Positions 1 through 9,059 of a stretch of 64,000 nucleotides of DNA are shown here, piece by piece. The position numbers were made by a program, and so were the translations under genes. Each line of letters starts with the position of its first letter. Positions within the stretch are counted from its first letter, which is position 1. The notes under the pieces were generated by a model. The model searched no databases, had not been told where the DNA came from, and saw only the letters and a list, made by a program, of their open reading frames with translations. The stretch covers positions 3,038,001 through 3,102,000 of the forward strand of contig NZ_JAFBBR010000001.1 in assembly GCF_016907295.1 (NCBI RefSeq). The letters run 5' to 3'. Source of the DNA: Microbacterium dextranolyticum. Lineage in GTDB: Bacteria > Actinomycetota > Actinomycetes > Actinomycetales > Microbacteriaceae.

Positions 1-3000
1 CGGATTTGCCCGACCCGCCGGTGCCGAAGATCGCGAGGTGGCCCTCGGTGTCGGGCTCGAAGAAGAAGGGCACCTGATCCTGGCGCTCGGGAACGTCCAC
101 GACCCCCAGCACAAGGCGTGCGTCGGTGCGCTGGTGGAGCTTCGTCTGGTCGAACGTGCGGGCGAGCTCGTCCAGCCACGGGCGCCGCGGCGGAGCGATG
201 CGCGCGAGCTGAGCCGCGTCACCGAACCGGGCGACGAGCAACTGCTGGTCGTTCGGACCGAGGTCCTCGGTCTCAGCGGGGGCATCGCCGGTGGCGGGCT
301 TCTCCCATGCCGGGGCCTCGCCCAGCAGGAACGGACGGATCTCGACGGCCGGCGCGGGGTCGGCGCGCAGACTCCAGCCGCCCGAGTAGGCCGACTGGAA
401 CAGGTTCATCCGACCCGGTCCGGTCTTGGCGATGCCGCGCCCGGGGATGCCCGGGTCGAACAGAGCCGCTTCCTTCGATCCGATCACGTCGTCGGAGTCG
501 GTCTCATCGGCCATCCGGAGCGCGACGCGCAGGTTGGTGTTCGCCCGCAGGTTGTCTTTGATGACACCCGCCGGGCGCTGCGTCGCCATGATGAGGTGGA
601 TGCCGAGGGAACGGCCGCGCTGGGCGATGTCCACGACGCCGTCGACGAACTCGGGCACCTCTTTGGCGAGCGCCGCGAACTCGTCGATGACGAGGACGAG
701 CGCGGGCGGGGCATCCGGGTCGGCGGCCTTCTCGAGCTCGAGCAGGTCCTTCGCCTTCTTGCGGTTGAACAGGTGCTCGCGGTGGTGGAGCTCGGCCCGC
801 AGGCTCGTGAGCGCCCGCCGCACGAGGTGGGGGCTCAGGTCGGTGACGAGCCCCACGCAATGCGGCAGGCTGACGCAGTCGGCGAAGGCCGAGCCGCCCT
901 TGTAGTCGACGAAGAGGAACGTGACCCGCTCGGGGCTGTACTCGGCCGCCATGCCCAGCACCCAGGCCTGCAGGAACTCGCTCTTTCCCGACCCGGTCGT
1001 GCCGCCCACCAGCGCGTGCGGGCCCTGCTGACGCAGGTCGAGGTGCAGCGCGCCCTGGGCGCCCTGCCCGACGAGCGCGCGCAGCTTCGGCTGGTAGCCC
1101 GCTCCCGACCGCGTGGCGCGGATGGAGGCGTTCTGCGTCCAGCGGTCGATGACCGCGTCGGCGCTCGTCGCCATGTCGGAGCCGAGCAGCTGCAGCAGCG
1201 GAATCGTCCGCGGCACATCGCCGGCGTCCTCGGCGACGTCTCCGATGTCGGTGATGCGCGCGAGCGCCCGCGCGACGACGCCGAAGCGTGCGGCATCGAG
1301 CGCTTCGACCCGCAACGGCGAGATCACCGTTCCCAGCCGCACGAAGTTGGCGCTGGCCTCGCCGTCGGCGGGCAGATCGACCCACGTGCGGCAGGCCGCC
1401 GGCAGGTCGGAGACGCGCGAGACGGCCCACACCGGGATGACCCCGCTGCCGGCGGCGCGCTCGCTCAGCTGGATCAGACGCCCTCGATCGACGGGAGCGT
1501 CCGGGGTGATGATGACGATGTATGCCGGAAGCGGCATCTCTTCGTCGCGCCCCCGGGATTCGCCGACCTCGGCACCGGCCGCCGTCGCGGCATCCGTCGC
1601 CTTGAGCGCGCGCAGACGACGCAACTGCTTCGTGCGCGCGTCGACGAGCTCTTCGAGCTGCGCCAGCAGACGCGACGCGGTGGCGGCGTTGTCGGCGATG
1701 GGCGCCGTGCCCAACGCGTCTTCCGCGGCCCACGTGTGCGGCAACCATTTGAGGTCGGCGAGAGCGGCGCGGGTGGCCGAGCCCACGAACGCGACGATGT
1801 GCACGTCCGAGGGGGCGTGCAGGCCCGCCGTCTGGGCGAGCAGAGCGCGGGCGGTGTCGCCGACGCGCGCGGTGGAACCGGCGATGCCGATCGCGCCGGC
1901 CTCGGCGAGCGACTCGAGGACCGGCACGTCGTCGACGTCGCGGAAGGTCTCGACGACCTCGTCGAGGCGATCGACGTACGAGGGGATCGCCGCGTCGCGC
2001 TTGGACGACTCGGCCACCGTGTTGCGGCTCGCCGACGTTCCGTCGCCGAGGCGCACGTGCAGGAACGACCAGTGCTCGGGCCGGCGCGTCCAGATCAGTG
2101 GCCCCGCGACGAGGGCGTCGGCGCAGATCGGATCGAGCTCGGGCACCTCACCCCGGCGGACGCGCCGCTCGGTCTCGCGCTCCTGCTCGAGGCGGGTCTG
2201 CAGGCGGGTCAGCTGCTGCTCGAAGCGATCCTTGTCGCGCTGCAGCTGGGCGCGGGCCTGCAGGCGCGTCGTCAGCCACGTGCCGAGCATGAGCAGTGGG
2301 GATGCCGCGACGAAGACGAGCGCCATCGGATTGTTCATCACGAAGTAGAGCACGACGCCCATGATCACCGGCGCGATCATGGCGAGCCACGGGAACATCT
2401 GGGGCGCGGGCGGCGCGGGAAGGTCGGTGCCCGGCAGCTCCTCGCCGAGGTAACGGGCCTCGACGCGCGGCGAGCGCACGAACGGCACCTGGCGCCAGGT
2501 GGACGCCGCCGCGGCATCCTCCCCCGGCGCTGCGGTGATCCGCAGGCGGGTATCGCCGAGCACCGCCTCGATCTCGCCGTCGGCCGCGGTCAGGTAGGTG
2601 ACCGGCGCGCCGTCGACGAGGATGCCGTTGGCGGAGTTCAGGTCGACGAGCTCGGCGCGCCCCTGCCCCACCTCGAGGCGCGCGTGACGCTTCGACACGA
2701 GCGGATCGTCGAGGACGATGTCGCACTGCGGGTCGCGCCCGATGACGACGACCGTCCGCTCGAGGGGCAGCGTGGTGCCCGCTCCGGGGCCCGAGACGAT
2801 CTGCACCTCGCCGACCCGGCGGGCCGGCTGATATCCCGCCGGAACGACGCGGATCGCCGACCCGGCGCCGAGCTGCACGTGCGAGACGGATGCCGCGGCA
2901 TCCAACACCTCTCCGGGGGCCTGAGCGATCGTGCCGAACGCTTCGATCGTGACCTCGTCGGGGGCCTGGCCGCCGCGAGGATCGACCTCGACGAGCGTGC

Positions 3001-3094
3001 GGGCGAGATCTCCGACGGTGGCATCGGCATCGGCGTTGATGACGAGGTCCTGGGGATCGCCTCCGGGCCGGACGAGCGTCGTGCGCAGCTTCAT
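1..3094 (-). CDS. EssC/EccC-like FtsK/SpoIIIE ATPase with Ubl and FHA N-terminus (3' end cut by window)
   Basis: This is a membrane-bound ATPase of the type VII secretion motor class. The N-terminal 80 or so residues look like a ubiquitin-like YukD/EccD fold. An FHA domain follows (VVVIGRDPQ, SKRHARL, DLNSANGI; about 95-185), then a hydrophobic pair of segments (about 225-270) and a first FtsK/SpoIIIE domain with Walker A GGTTGSGKS near residue 698 and Walker B LVLVIDEF near 800. A second P-loop (GTGGSGKS) is reached exactly at the window edge, so more ATPase domains are expected beyond it. The ATG overlaps the TGA of the preceding FHA gene by 4 bp. The order of the domains resembles Firmicutes EssC more than mycobacterial EccC. 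Its position as last visible gene of a kinase/phosphatase/FHA operon suggests phosphorylation-dependent assembly, which is inference. No WXG100 substrate is visible in the window. Confidence 0.85.
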   Translation of the reverse strand, partial: MKLRTTLVRPGGDPQDLVINADADATVGDLARTLVEVDPRGGQAPDEVTIEAFGTIAQAPGEVLDAAASVSHVQLGAGSAIRVVPAGYQPARRVGEVQIVSGPGAGTTLPLERTVVVIGRDPQCDIVLDDPLVSKRHARLEVGQGRAELVDLNSANGILVDGAPVTYLTAADGEIEAVLGDTRLRITAAPGEDAAAASTWRQVPFVRSPRVEARYLGEELPGTDLPAPPAPQMFPWLAMIAPVIMGVVLYFVMNNPMALVFVAASPLLMLGTWLTTRLQARAQLQRDKDRFEQQLTRLQTRLEQERETERRVRRGEVPELDPICADALVAGPLIWTRRPEHWSFLHVRLGDGTSASRNTVAESSKRDAAIPSYVDRLDEVVETFRDVDDVPVLESLAEAGAIGIAGSTARVGDTARALLAQTAGLHAPSDVHIVAFVGSATRAALADLKWLPHTWAAEDALGTAPIADNAATASRLLAQLEELVDARTKQLRRLRALKATDAATAAGAEVGESRGRDEEMPLPAYIVIITPDAPVDRGRLIQLSERAAGSGVIPVWAVSRVSDLPAACRTWVDLPADGEASANFVRLGTVISPLRVEALDAARFGVVARALARITDIGDVAEDAGDVPRTIPLLQLLGSDMATSADAVIDRWTQNASIRATRSGAGYQPKLRALVGQGAQGALHLDLRQQGPHALVGGTTGSGKSEFLQAWVLGMAAEYSPERVTFLFVDYKGGSAFADCVSLPHCVGLVTDLSPHLVRRALTSLRAELHHREHLFNRKKAKDLLELEKAADPDAPPALVLVIDEFAALAKEVPEFVDGVVDIAQRGRSLGIHLIMATQRPAGVIKDNLRANTNLRVALRMADETDSDDVIGSKEAALFDPGIPGRGIAKTGPGRMNLFQSAYSGGWSLRADPAPAVEIRPFLLGEAPAWEKPATGDAPAETEDLGPNDQQLLVARFGDAAQLARIAPPRRPWLDELARTFDQTKLHQRTDARLVLGVVDVPERQDQVPFFFEPDTEGHLAIFGTGGSGKS

Positions 3095-3888
3095 CCGTCT
3101 TCCTTCCTGCGCGCGGCGTCCGCGGCGTCGTCGTTGTCGTGCGCGGCGGGGTCGTCGAGCATCGCGAGGTCGTCTCGCACGACCAGGCGTGACGCGACGG
3201 CGTGCTCGACCAGGCGCACGCGCCGGTTGGTCGCGGAGCTCGTCACCCCGCCGCGCAGGCCGGGCACGCCCTGACGATCGAGCTTGTCGCACACGTTGTC
3301 GAGCTTGCGGTTGAAGCGGGTGATGCTCCAGCCGAGCCGGGCGGCGGCCGCGGCCGAGCTCGGCAGTTCGCTCATGCCGGTGCCCTCGCGGCGGAGCATG
3401 GGCTCGGCCAGCGCGAGGATCAGCAGCTTCTGGCTGGGGGTGAGCGGCACGGCACCGATCGTCGACTCGCCGTCGCCGAGATGTTCGGGCGCCGTCGCCT
3501 GGAACGCGGGCTGCGCGGTGTGCACCGACAGCTCGTACGTCGTCGGTCCGGCGCTGAAGACGACGGTCGTCACCCCGAACACGATCGGCAGGCGCGCGCC
3601 CGGCGCGAGCTGGGCCTGCACCCGGCCTTCGGTGTCGGTGACGGTCGCCGCCAGGCGCGACCCGATGTTCACGAGCCACCACAGACCGCCGGCCTGCTCG
3701 ATGGAGAGGAAGTGCCGGTGCAGGAACCGGTTGTCGTCGAGGGCGAGGTCGCCCTCGCGCCCGATCGTGAAGCGCGTGCCCGAGGGAACGGTCACGTACT
3801 CGCCGGCGAACTCGACGGTGACGTCGGTGCCGGCGGCCTCGGCGCTCGGCGCTCCGACGGGCGGAACGGTGTCGTGGATGTCGGTCAT
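3091..3888 (-). CDS. FHA domain protein with C-terminal winged-helix-like domain
   Basis: This 265-residue cytoplasmic protein has an N-terminal FHA phosphothreonine-binding domain (FTIGREGDLAL, HRHFLSI, about residues 30-125). The C-terminal half (about 140-230, beginning PLTPSQKLLILALAEP) looks like a winged helix-turn-helix. There is no signal peptide. The start at 3888 was chosen because its ATG overlaps the kinase stop codon in an ATGA and because upstream sequence in this frame is only a shadow of the kinase gene. The stop overlaps the start of the FtsK-like ATPase by 4 bp. A likely role is to read the phosphorylation state set by the neighbouring kinase and phosphatase and pass it to the ATPase or to DNA. 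The fold of the C-terminal part is inferred by eye only. Confidence 0.85.
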   Translation of the reverse strand: MTDIHDTVPPVGAPSAEAAGTDVTVEFAGEYVTVPSGTRFTIGREGDLALDDNRFLHRHFLSIEQAGGLWWLVNIGSRLAATVTDTEGRVQAQLAPGARLPIVFGVTTVVFSAGPTTYELSVHTAQPAFQATAPEHLGDGESTIGAVPLTPSQKLLILALAEPMLRREGTGMSELPSSAAAAARLGWSITRFNRKLDNVCDKLDRQGVPGLRGGVTSSATNRRVRLVEHAVASRLVVRDDLAMLDDPAAHDNDDAADAARRKEDG

Positions 3889-5564
3889 GGGGTGCACTTC
3901 CGCGTCTCGGCCCCGGCGGTGCCGTCGCCGCGCACGAGGGTCACCGCGATGCAGGTGGGGCCCCCGGCATCGGCCGGCATCGTCACCGTCGGCTCGGTCA
4001 CCTTTCGGGTCTCGCCGTTCCCGGAGAGCGTGTACGTGTACCAGAGGTAGCCGTCGCCGCTCTTCGGATCGGGATTCGTCCACGTGAAGACGGCGTTGCC
4101 GCCCTGCACGCTGCCGGCGAGGGCGGTGACGGCGGGCACGTACCCGCCGAGCGGATCCTGAGGCGCCACCGACGCCGACGCACTCGGCTCGGCGGGAGGG
4201 GGCGCCACCGACGGCGCGAGTATGCTCGCCCCCACCGCCACCCCGGCGACGACCACGACGACGGCAGCGACGGAGAGACCGATCCACAGCCCACGGCGCG
4301 AACCGCGAGCCGGGGTGCCCGCCGCCGCGGCGGTCATCGACTCGTCGACGCCCGACCCGGCTGCGGCGTCGGGGCGCGGATCGCGGGTCGGGTCGACCGT
4401 GTGCGCCGGCGCCGCCTGGCCGCGCGCGGGACGGAGGATCGTCGAGGAGGTGTCGAGATCGGCCTGCGCGGGGATCGTGACGGGGCCGCGCAGCATCGTC
4501 GGGTCGGCGGTGTCGGCCGGAACCGGCCACGCCGGCACGTCCGCGGCTGTCGCGGTGTCGGGAGCGGGCGCAGGGCTCTCGCGACGACGCGTCGACCCCG
4601 CCGCAGGGTTCGTCTGGGGCTCGATGCTGACGATGCCGCGGACGCGGGTGAGCTCGCCGTCGGACTCGTCGTCGTCGGCGCTCTCGGGGGCGTCGTCGAG
4701 GATGTCGATGGGCGTGACGGAGTGCGCGAGCTCGATCTGCACGCGCTGCAGCGCACGTGCGAACGCGATCGCCGACTCGTACCGGTCGGAGGGGCGCTTG
4801 GCCATCGCGCGCTCGAGCACGAGCTGCAGCGAGGCGGGGGCATCCGCCCGCTCGAGACGCGGAACGGGCTGCGACTCGATGCGTCCGATGAGATCGGCGC
4901 CGCCGTTGCGGCCGCCCGGCTGCTCGAACGGAGAGCGCCCCGCGAGCAGCGTGTACACCGTCGCGCCGAGGGCGTAGACGTCGGTGGCGACGCCCGATCC
5001 GGGTTGCTCGGAGAATGCTTCCGGCGGCGACCACGGGATCGACATGCCGCCCGCCGACTCCTCGCCGTCGGCGGTCGTCGCGATGCCGAAGTCGGTGAGG
5101 GCGGGACGGTTGTACTCGGTGACGAGGATGTTCGCCGGCTTGATGTCGCGGTGCAGGATGCCGGCGCGGTGCGCGGTCTCGACGGCGGCGGCGACCTGCA
5201 CGCCGACGCGCAGGGCCTCGGCGATCGAGAACGCGGCGGCCCGCGAGCGCACCTGCAGGTTCGGCCGCGAGCAGTACTCCATGACCAGATACGGACGCCC
5301 GTCGTCGGATACGCCGGCCTGATAGATCGTGACGATCGCCGGGTGCGTCGACAGCAGAGCCATCACGTTCGCCTCGGCCGTGAACTGCTCGGCCGAGCCC
5401 GACGCCATGCGATCGGGCAGCATGACCTTCACCGCGACGCGACGGCGCGGCAGGTGCTGCTCGTACAGGTAGACGTCGGCGAACCCACCCGAGCCGAGGA
5501 CGTCGATGTAGGTGAAGCCCGGGAGCGCCGGCGGCGGTGCGGGCGGCCGCTTCGCCGCGCTCAC
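3885..5564 (-). CDS. transmembrane Ser/Thr protein kinase with extracellular FN3-like domain
   Basis: This Hanks-type kinase has 559 residues. It shows the glycine loop LGSGGFADVYL near residue 22, the invariant Lys in VAVKVML, the catalytic loop HRDIKPANIL, the metal-binding LTDFGIA and the activation-segment end PWSPPEAF. A Pro/Ala/acidic juxtamembrane linker is followed by one strong membrane helix (about 415-440, very rich in Val) and about 110 outside residues. Those residues are not PASTA repeats. They resemble a single fibronectin-III-like beta domain (FTWTNPDPKSGDGYLWYTY) with two Cys near the end. The GTG start overlaps the upstream FHA gene stop by 4 bp, and the downstream FHA gene starts inside its stop codon. 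It probably phosphorylates the FHA partners of this operon, with the FN3-like domain sensing the giant FN3/Ig protein encoded first in the operon. That link is inference. Confidence 0.93.
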   Translation of the reverse strand: MSAAKRPPAPPPALPGFTYIDVLGSGGFADVYLYEQHLPRRRVAVKVMLPDRMASGSAEQFTAEANVMALLSTHPAIVTIYQAGVSDDGRPYLVMEYCSRPNLQVRSRAAAFSIAEALRVGVQVAAAVETAHRAGILHRDIKPANILVTEYNRPALTDFGIATTADGEESAGGMSIPWSPPEAFSEQPGSGVATDVYALGATVYTLLAGRSPFEQPGGRNGGADLIGRIESQPVPRLERADAPASLQLVLERAMAKRPSDRYESAIAFARALQRVQIELAHSVTPIDILDDAPESADDDESDGELTRVRGIVSIEPQTNPAAGSTRRRESPAPAPDTATAADVPAWPVPADTADPTMLRGPVTIPAQADLDTSSTILRPARGQAAPAHTVDPTRDPRPDAAAGSGVDESMTAAAAGTPARGSRRGLWIGLSVAAVVVVVAGVAVGASILAPSVAPPPAEPSASASVAPQDPLGGYVPAVTALAGSVQGGNAVFTWTNPDPKSGDGYLWYTYTLSGNGETRKVTEPTVTMPADAGGPTCIAVTLVRGDGTAGAETRKCTP

Positions 5565-7099
5565 GGCAGGTCCTCGAAGGTCACGGTGACGTCGTCGCCG
5601 AGATCCAGCACGTCGCCGGTGACCACCATCGTCGGCTCGCCCGGATGCAGACGCACCGGCTCGTGCCCTCCGCGCAGCAGGATGGTGCCGTTGGTGGTGT
5701 CGAGGTCGATCACGAGCACGTGCTCGCCTTCGGCACGGATCTCCACGTGGCTGCGGGAGATGTCCTGCTCGGGGCTGTCCACGGCCACCAGTGTCGGCAG
5801 CTCCGCGCCCGAGGTGCGCGTCGATTTGGGCCGACGACCGATGACGACCGGGCGTTCCAGTTCGACGACGCGCCCCGTCGACAGCCGGATGCGGCCGCGC
5901 GCGGGGCGACGAGCCGGCACGTTGTCGGTCGACTCGAACGCCTCGCGTTCGGCGCGCTCTGCGCGCATGGCGCGCAGGTCTGCGACGGCGATCGTGGCGC
6001 CGTCGTGGTCACCGAGATCCGCCGAGAACGCCTCGGATCGAGAGGCGGCCCGCGCGGGCTCGGCCGCTGCGGGGGCCTCCGACGCGGCCGCGGGGTCCGC
6101 GTCGGGGTCGGCGCTCGCGATGGCGGCGGCCGAGATGGGCCGCGCCACGGTCTCGCCCCACAGCATGTCGTACTCGTCGGCCGGCGCGGGTTCGACCTCC
6201 GCGGCGGTCGCCTCGGGCAGGAGCGTGTCGGCCGAGGTGTCGGGCACGGCCGGTGGCGCGTCGTCGCGGTCGTCGTCCCGGCCGATCGACGCGGGCTCGA
6301 CCTGGCTGTCGTCCTCCTCCGCCGGAGGGTCGCTGCGCAGTCCCGGTGGCAGGGCATCGATGACGGATGCCTCGGGTGCGGCGTCGGCGACCGCCGCCGG
6401 GATGTCGGCCACGGGCGCGACGGCGCGCGACGGGAGCGGTTCGGGCGCCGGCAGAGAGTCGGCCGCCGCGGGGACGGCGGCTGCGGGCACCGTCGGCACC
6501 GAGACGGCGGGTACTGCGGCGACGGGGTCGGACGTCGCCGGCGCGGTCGCCGGGCGGGAGGCCACCGGCGAGGGGACGGCAGGGGACGCCACAGCCGCCA
6601 CGCGGGCGGGCGCGCCGTCCGCGCGCGGGGCCAGGTCGAGGCTCACGAGGTCGGCGAGCACGACGCCCGAGCGCAGCGGCACGTCGGCTGCGGGGGCGAG
6701 GGCGGATGCCGCGGGGTTCACCGTGGCGCGCGTCGCGCCGGCCACGAAGCGCTCGGTCCAGGTCGCGACGCCCGCTCCGGAGACCGACTCCGGGGCATCC
6801 GATTCGACGATGATCTCGATGTCGCCGCGCACCGCGACGCGCAGGCCGCCCGATTCGACGACGGCCAGCGCGAAGGGCGGGATCGCGGTGAGCGAGGTGC
6901 CGAATGCACCCGTCAGCGCGTCGAGGACCGCGCCGATGCCGCCGGCACCGAGCCCGCGCCACACGGCGGCGGCCGTCACGGCGGACACCGCCGGAGAGAG
7001 CACCGCCAGCGCCCCGTCGTCGGCGGCGACCCACCATGCCGCATCCCCCGACGCCGCTCGATACCCGACCCGCGTTCCCGTCATCGTCTGCCCCGCCAT
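5561..7099 (-). CDS. FHA domain protein with long acidic/proline-alanine linker
   Basis: This cytoplasmic protein has 512 residues. The last 115 form an FHA domain (RPVVIGRRP, ISRSHVEIR, DLDTTNGTI). The first 160 or so form a globular Ala/Val-rich domain I do not recognise (MAGQTMTGTRVGYRA...). They are joined by a low-complexity Ala/Pro/Asp linker that is probably disordered and could carry kinase phosphosites. Start 7099 was chosen because its ATG overlaps the PP2C stop by one base (TGATG) and because the open frame further upstream is a shadow. Its stop overlaps the kinase GTG by 4 bp, so its expression is translationally tied to the kinase. It could be an adaptor between the kinase and the secretion ATPase. 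Confidence 0.85.
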   Translation of the reverse strand: MAGQTMTGTRVGYRAASGDAAWWVAADDGALAVLSPAVSAVTAAAVWRGLGAGGIGAVLDALTGAFGTSLTAIPPFALAVVESGGLRVAVRGDIEIIVESDAPESVSGAGVATWTERFVAGATRATVNPAASALAPAADVPLRSGVVLADLVSLDLAPRADGAPARVAAVASPAVPSPVASRPATAPATSDPVAAVPAVSVPTVPAAAVPAAADSLPAPEPLPSRAVAPVADIPAAVADAAPEASVIDALPPGLRSDPPAEEDDSQVEPASIGRDDDRDDAPPAVPDTSADTLLPEATAAEVEPAPADEYDMLWGETVARPISAAAIASADPDADPAAASEAPAAAEPARAASRSEAFSADLGDHDGATIAVADLRAMRAERAEREAFESTDNVPARRPARGRIRLSTGRVVELERPVVIGRRPKSTRTSGAELPTLVAVDSPEQDISRSHVEIRAEGEHVLVIDLDTTNGTILLRGGHEPVRLHPGEPTMVVTGDVLDLGDDVTVTFEDLP

Positions 7100-7926
7100 C
7101 ACTGCTCGTTCCTCGTCCCCGTACGCGGACGCGTATCGTGATCCGCCGGTCCGCGGGCGCCGCCCGCGGGTGCCGTGTCGTACACGTCGTCGTGACCGGC
7201 CACCGAGACGGCATCGACGACGATCGCGGTCACATTGTCCCGCCCTCCGTGCACGAGCGCCTCGTGGATGAGCCGGGTGGCCGCGGATTCCGGCTCCGGC
7301 TCTTCCGCCAGGATCTGGCACAGCCGCTGCGCGGACAGCTCGCCCGACAGCCCGTCCGAGCACACCAGGATGCGATCGCCCGGCTCTGCGGGCACCATCC
7401 AGTAGTCGGCCTGCCCGTCGCTGCCGGCGCCGATGGCGCGCGTGATCTCGTTGCGACGGCTGTCGGTGGCGGCATCCTCACCCGACAGCGCACCCGCGTC
7501 GATGAGCTCCTGCACGACGGAGTGGTCGACGCTGATCTGTTCGAGGACACCGCCCGAGAACCGGTAGGTGCGCGAGTCGCCGACGTTGACCGCCAACCAG
7601 TACCCGACGCCGCCGACCTCGGCCACCACCACACCGGCGAGCGTCGTACCCGCGGCGCGGCTGTCGCTGGCGATCGCCTCGACACGGGCCCGGGCCCGGC
7701 GCAGCGCCGCCCGCACCTCGTCGATGGCGAGGCTCGCACCGCCCGCGAGCCGGGCGAACTCGGCGACGACCGCCGCGCTCGCACGATCGCCGGCATCGTG
7801 CCCGCCCATGCCGTCGGCGACCAGGAACAGCGGCGCCTCGGCCAGGAACGAGTCCTCGTTCACCCGCCGCCGGAGTCCTGTGTGGGTGGCGGCAGCGGCG
7901 CGGACGACGATCGGAGCCTCGGTCAC
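7099..7926 (-). CDS. PP2C-family protein Ser/Thr phosphatase
   Basis: This 275-residue metal-dependent phosphatase carries the family motifs in order: NEDSFL, VADGMGGHDAGD (metal ligands), NVGDSRTYRFS, a Gly-rich SRAAGTTL segment, CSDGLSGEL and the terminal GGRDNVTAIVV. It has no membrane segment, so it is cytosolic. The GTG start overlaps the stop of the RDD-FHA gene by 4 bp, and its own stop shares one base with the next ATG. It is the counter-enzyme of the kinase two genes downstream. Such kinase/phosphatase/FHA sets are a standard arrangement in actinobacteria. Confidence 0.95.
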   Translation of the reverse strand: MTEAPIVVRAAAATHTGLRRRVNEDSFLAEAPLFLVADGMGGHDAGDRASAAVVAEFARLAGGASLAIDEVRAALRRARARVEAIASDSRAAGTTLAGVVVAEVGGVGYWLAVNVGDSRTYRFSGGVLEQISVDHSVVQELIDAGALSGEDAATDSRRNEITRAIGAGSDGQADYWMVPAEPGDRILVCSDGLSGELSAQRLCQILAEEPEPESAATRLIHEALVHGGRDNVTAIVVDAVSVAGHDDVYDTAPAGGARGPADHDTRPRTGTRNEQ

Positions 7927-9059
7927 GAGGTCACCTCGACCGTCACCTGCCGGTCGCCGAACTCCAGCACGTCGCCCCGGTGCACGCGGGTGCGCTCGCC
8001 GGGCACGAGCTCTTCGACAACGCCGTCGCGGCGCAGGGCGACACCGTTCGTGGAGTGGCGATCGATCACCCATACGGCACCGACCGCGTCGGGCACCAGT
8101 TCGAAATGGGTCTTCGACAGCGACAGGGTCTCGTCCCGCACCGGCGACACCATCGCCCCGGTCTCGGGCGCGGGATTGCGGCCGAACAGCGTGCGTCCGT
8201 ACACCGCCTGGCGCGTGCCGTCGTCCCAGACGAGTCGTGCGCAGGGGCGCTCGCCTGTCGAGAGACGCGTCTCGTCGATGCCCTCCACGAGAGGGAGCGC
8301 GCCCGACACCGGCACCGCACTCGGCGCCGGGCGCGCCGGCGCGTCGACCGTGGGAAGTCCCGCCGGGGGCTCGGGTGCCGGCTCGTCCACCCGCTCGGCA
8401 TCGCTCACTCCCGGCACGAAGGAGATCACGCCGCTGGCGAGCGGGGACGGGCGGGAGGGCGCCGCCGCCGCGGGCGTCCAGTTGTCGAGATCGGGCAGGT
8501 CGCCGGTCGGCAGGTTCGGCGCCGCCGGCAGCACCGACGGTGCCACGGCGGCGACCGGCGGCGACGAGGATGCGACCCGATCGTGGTCGTCGTCCTCGAG
8601 CGGTGCGGGCCGCCCCGCGACATCGGTCATGACCGCGCGTGCGGCGCGGTCGTGCCAGCCGCGATGCCACGGCGCGGCGTCGAACAGCGGCGAGAAGTAG
8701 CCGACGACGATCGCCCCGCCGAGTGCCCACACGACGTTGCGCCCGAGAGCGCGCCCGAAGCCGAGCCGCTCGCCACCCGTGGCATCCTCGCGCGCGAGGC
8801 GCAGGCCGAGCGCCCGCATACCCAGCGAACCGGCGCCGGCCTGCAGGAGGGTGTAGACCACGAACCAGACGATGCCGACGGCGTAGGCCAGCAGCCCGGC
8901 GACCACGAGCGGGAGCGCCCCGTTCGTGGCGTAGGACACGCCCCCGAACACGGCCGCGCCGAGCATCAGCACCACGACGCCGATCACGAGGTCGATCAGG
9001 TAGGCACCGACCCGGCGACCGGTCCGCGCCGGACGCCTGCCGAGGTCGAGATCAGTCAT
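7923..9059 (-). CDS. RDD-family membrane protein with C-terminal FHA domain
   Basis: This protein has 378 residues. The N-terminal RDD domain has the R..AYLID signature and hydrophobic spans (about 15-40, 45-75, 110-130). A Pro/Ala/Asp-rich linker follows, and then a C-terminal FHA domain (VYGRTLFGRNPA, LSKTHFELV, DRHSTNGVAL). It should sit in the membrane with the FHA in the cytosol. The start at 9059 is an ATG lying within the last codons of the transglutaminase-like gene (8-bp overlap ATGACTGA). It is probably the membrane docking point for phosphorylated partners from the same operon. The RDD function is unknown in general. Confidence 0.88.
   Translation of the reverse strand: MTDLDLGRRPARTGRRVGAYLIDLVIGVVVLMLGAAVFGGVSYATNGALPLVVAGLLAYAVGIVWFVVYTLLQAGAGSLGMRALGLRLAREDATGGERLGFGRALGRNVVWALGGAIVVGYFSPLFDAAPWHRGWHDRAARAVMTDVAGRPAPLEDDDHDRVASSSPPVAAVAPSVLPAAPNLPTGDLPDLDNWTPAAAAPSRPSPLASGVISFVPGVSDAERVDEPAPEPPAGLPTVDAPARPAPSAVPVSGALPLVEGIDETRLSTGERPCARLVWDDGTRQAVYGRTLFGRNPAPETGAMVSPVRDETLSLSKTHFELVPDAVGAVWVIDRHSTNGVALRRDGVVEELVPGERTRVHRGDVLEFGDRQVTVEVTS

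Noticed and set aside
38..3274. A 1078-codon open frame on the plus strand over the FtsK-like ATPase gene
   Set aside because: The minus strand encodes clear FHA and FtsK domains here. The plus-strand product has no domains and typical shadow composition.
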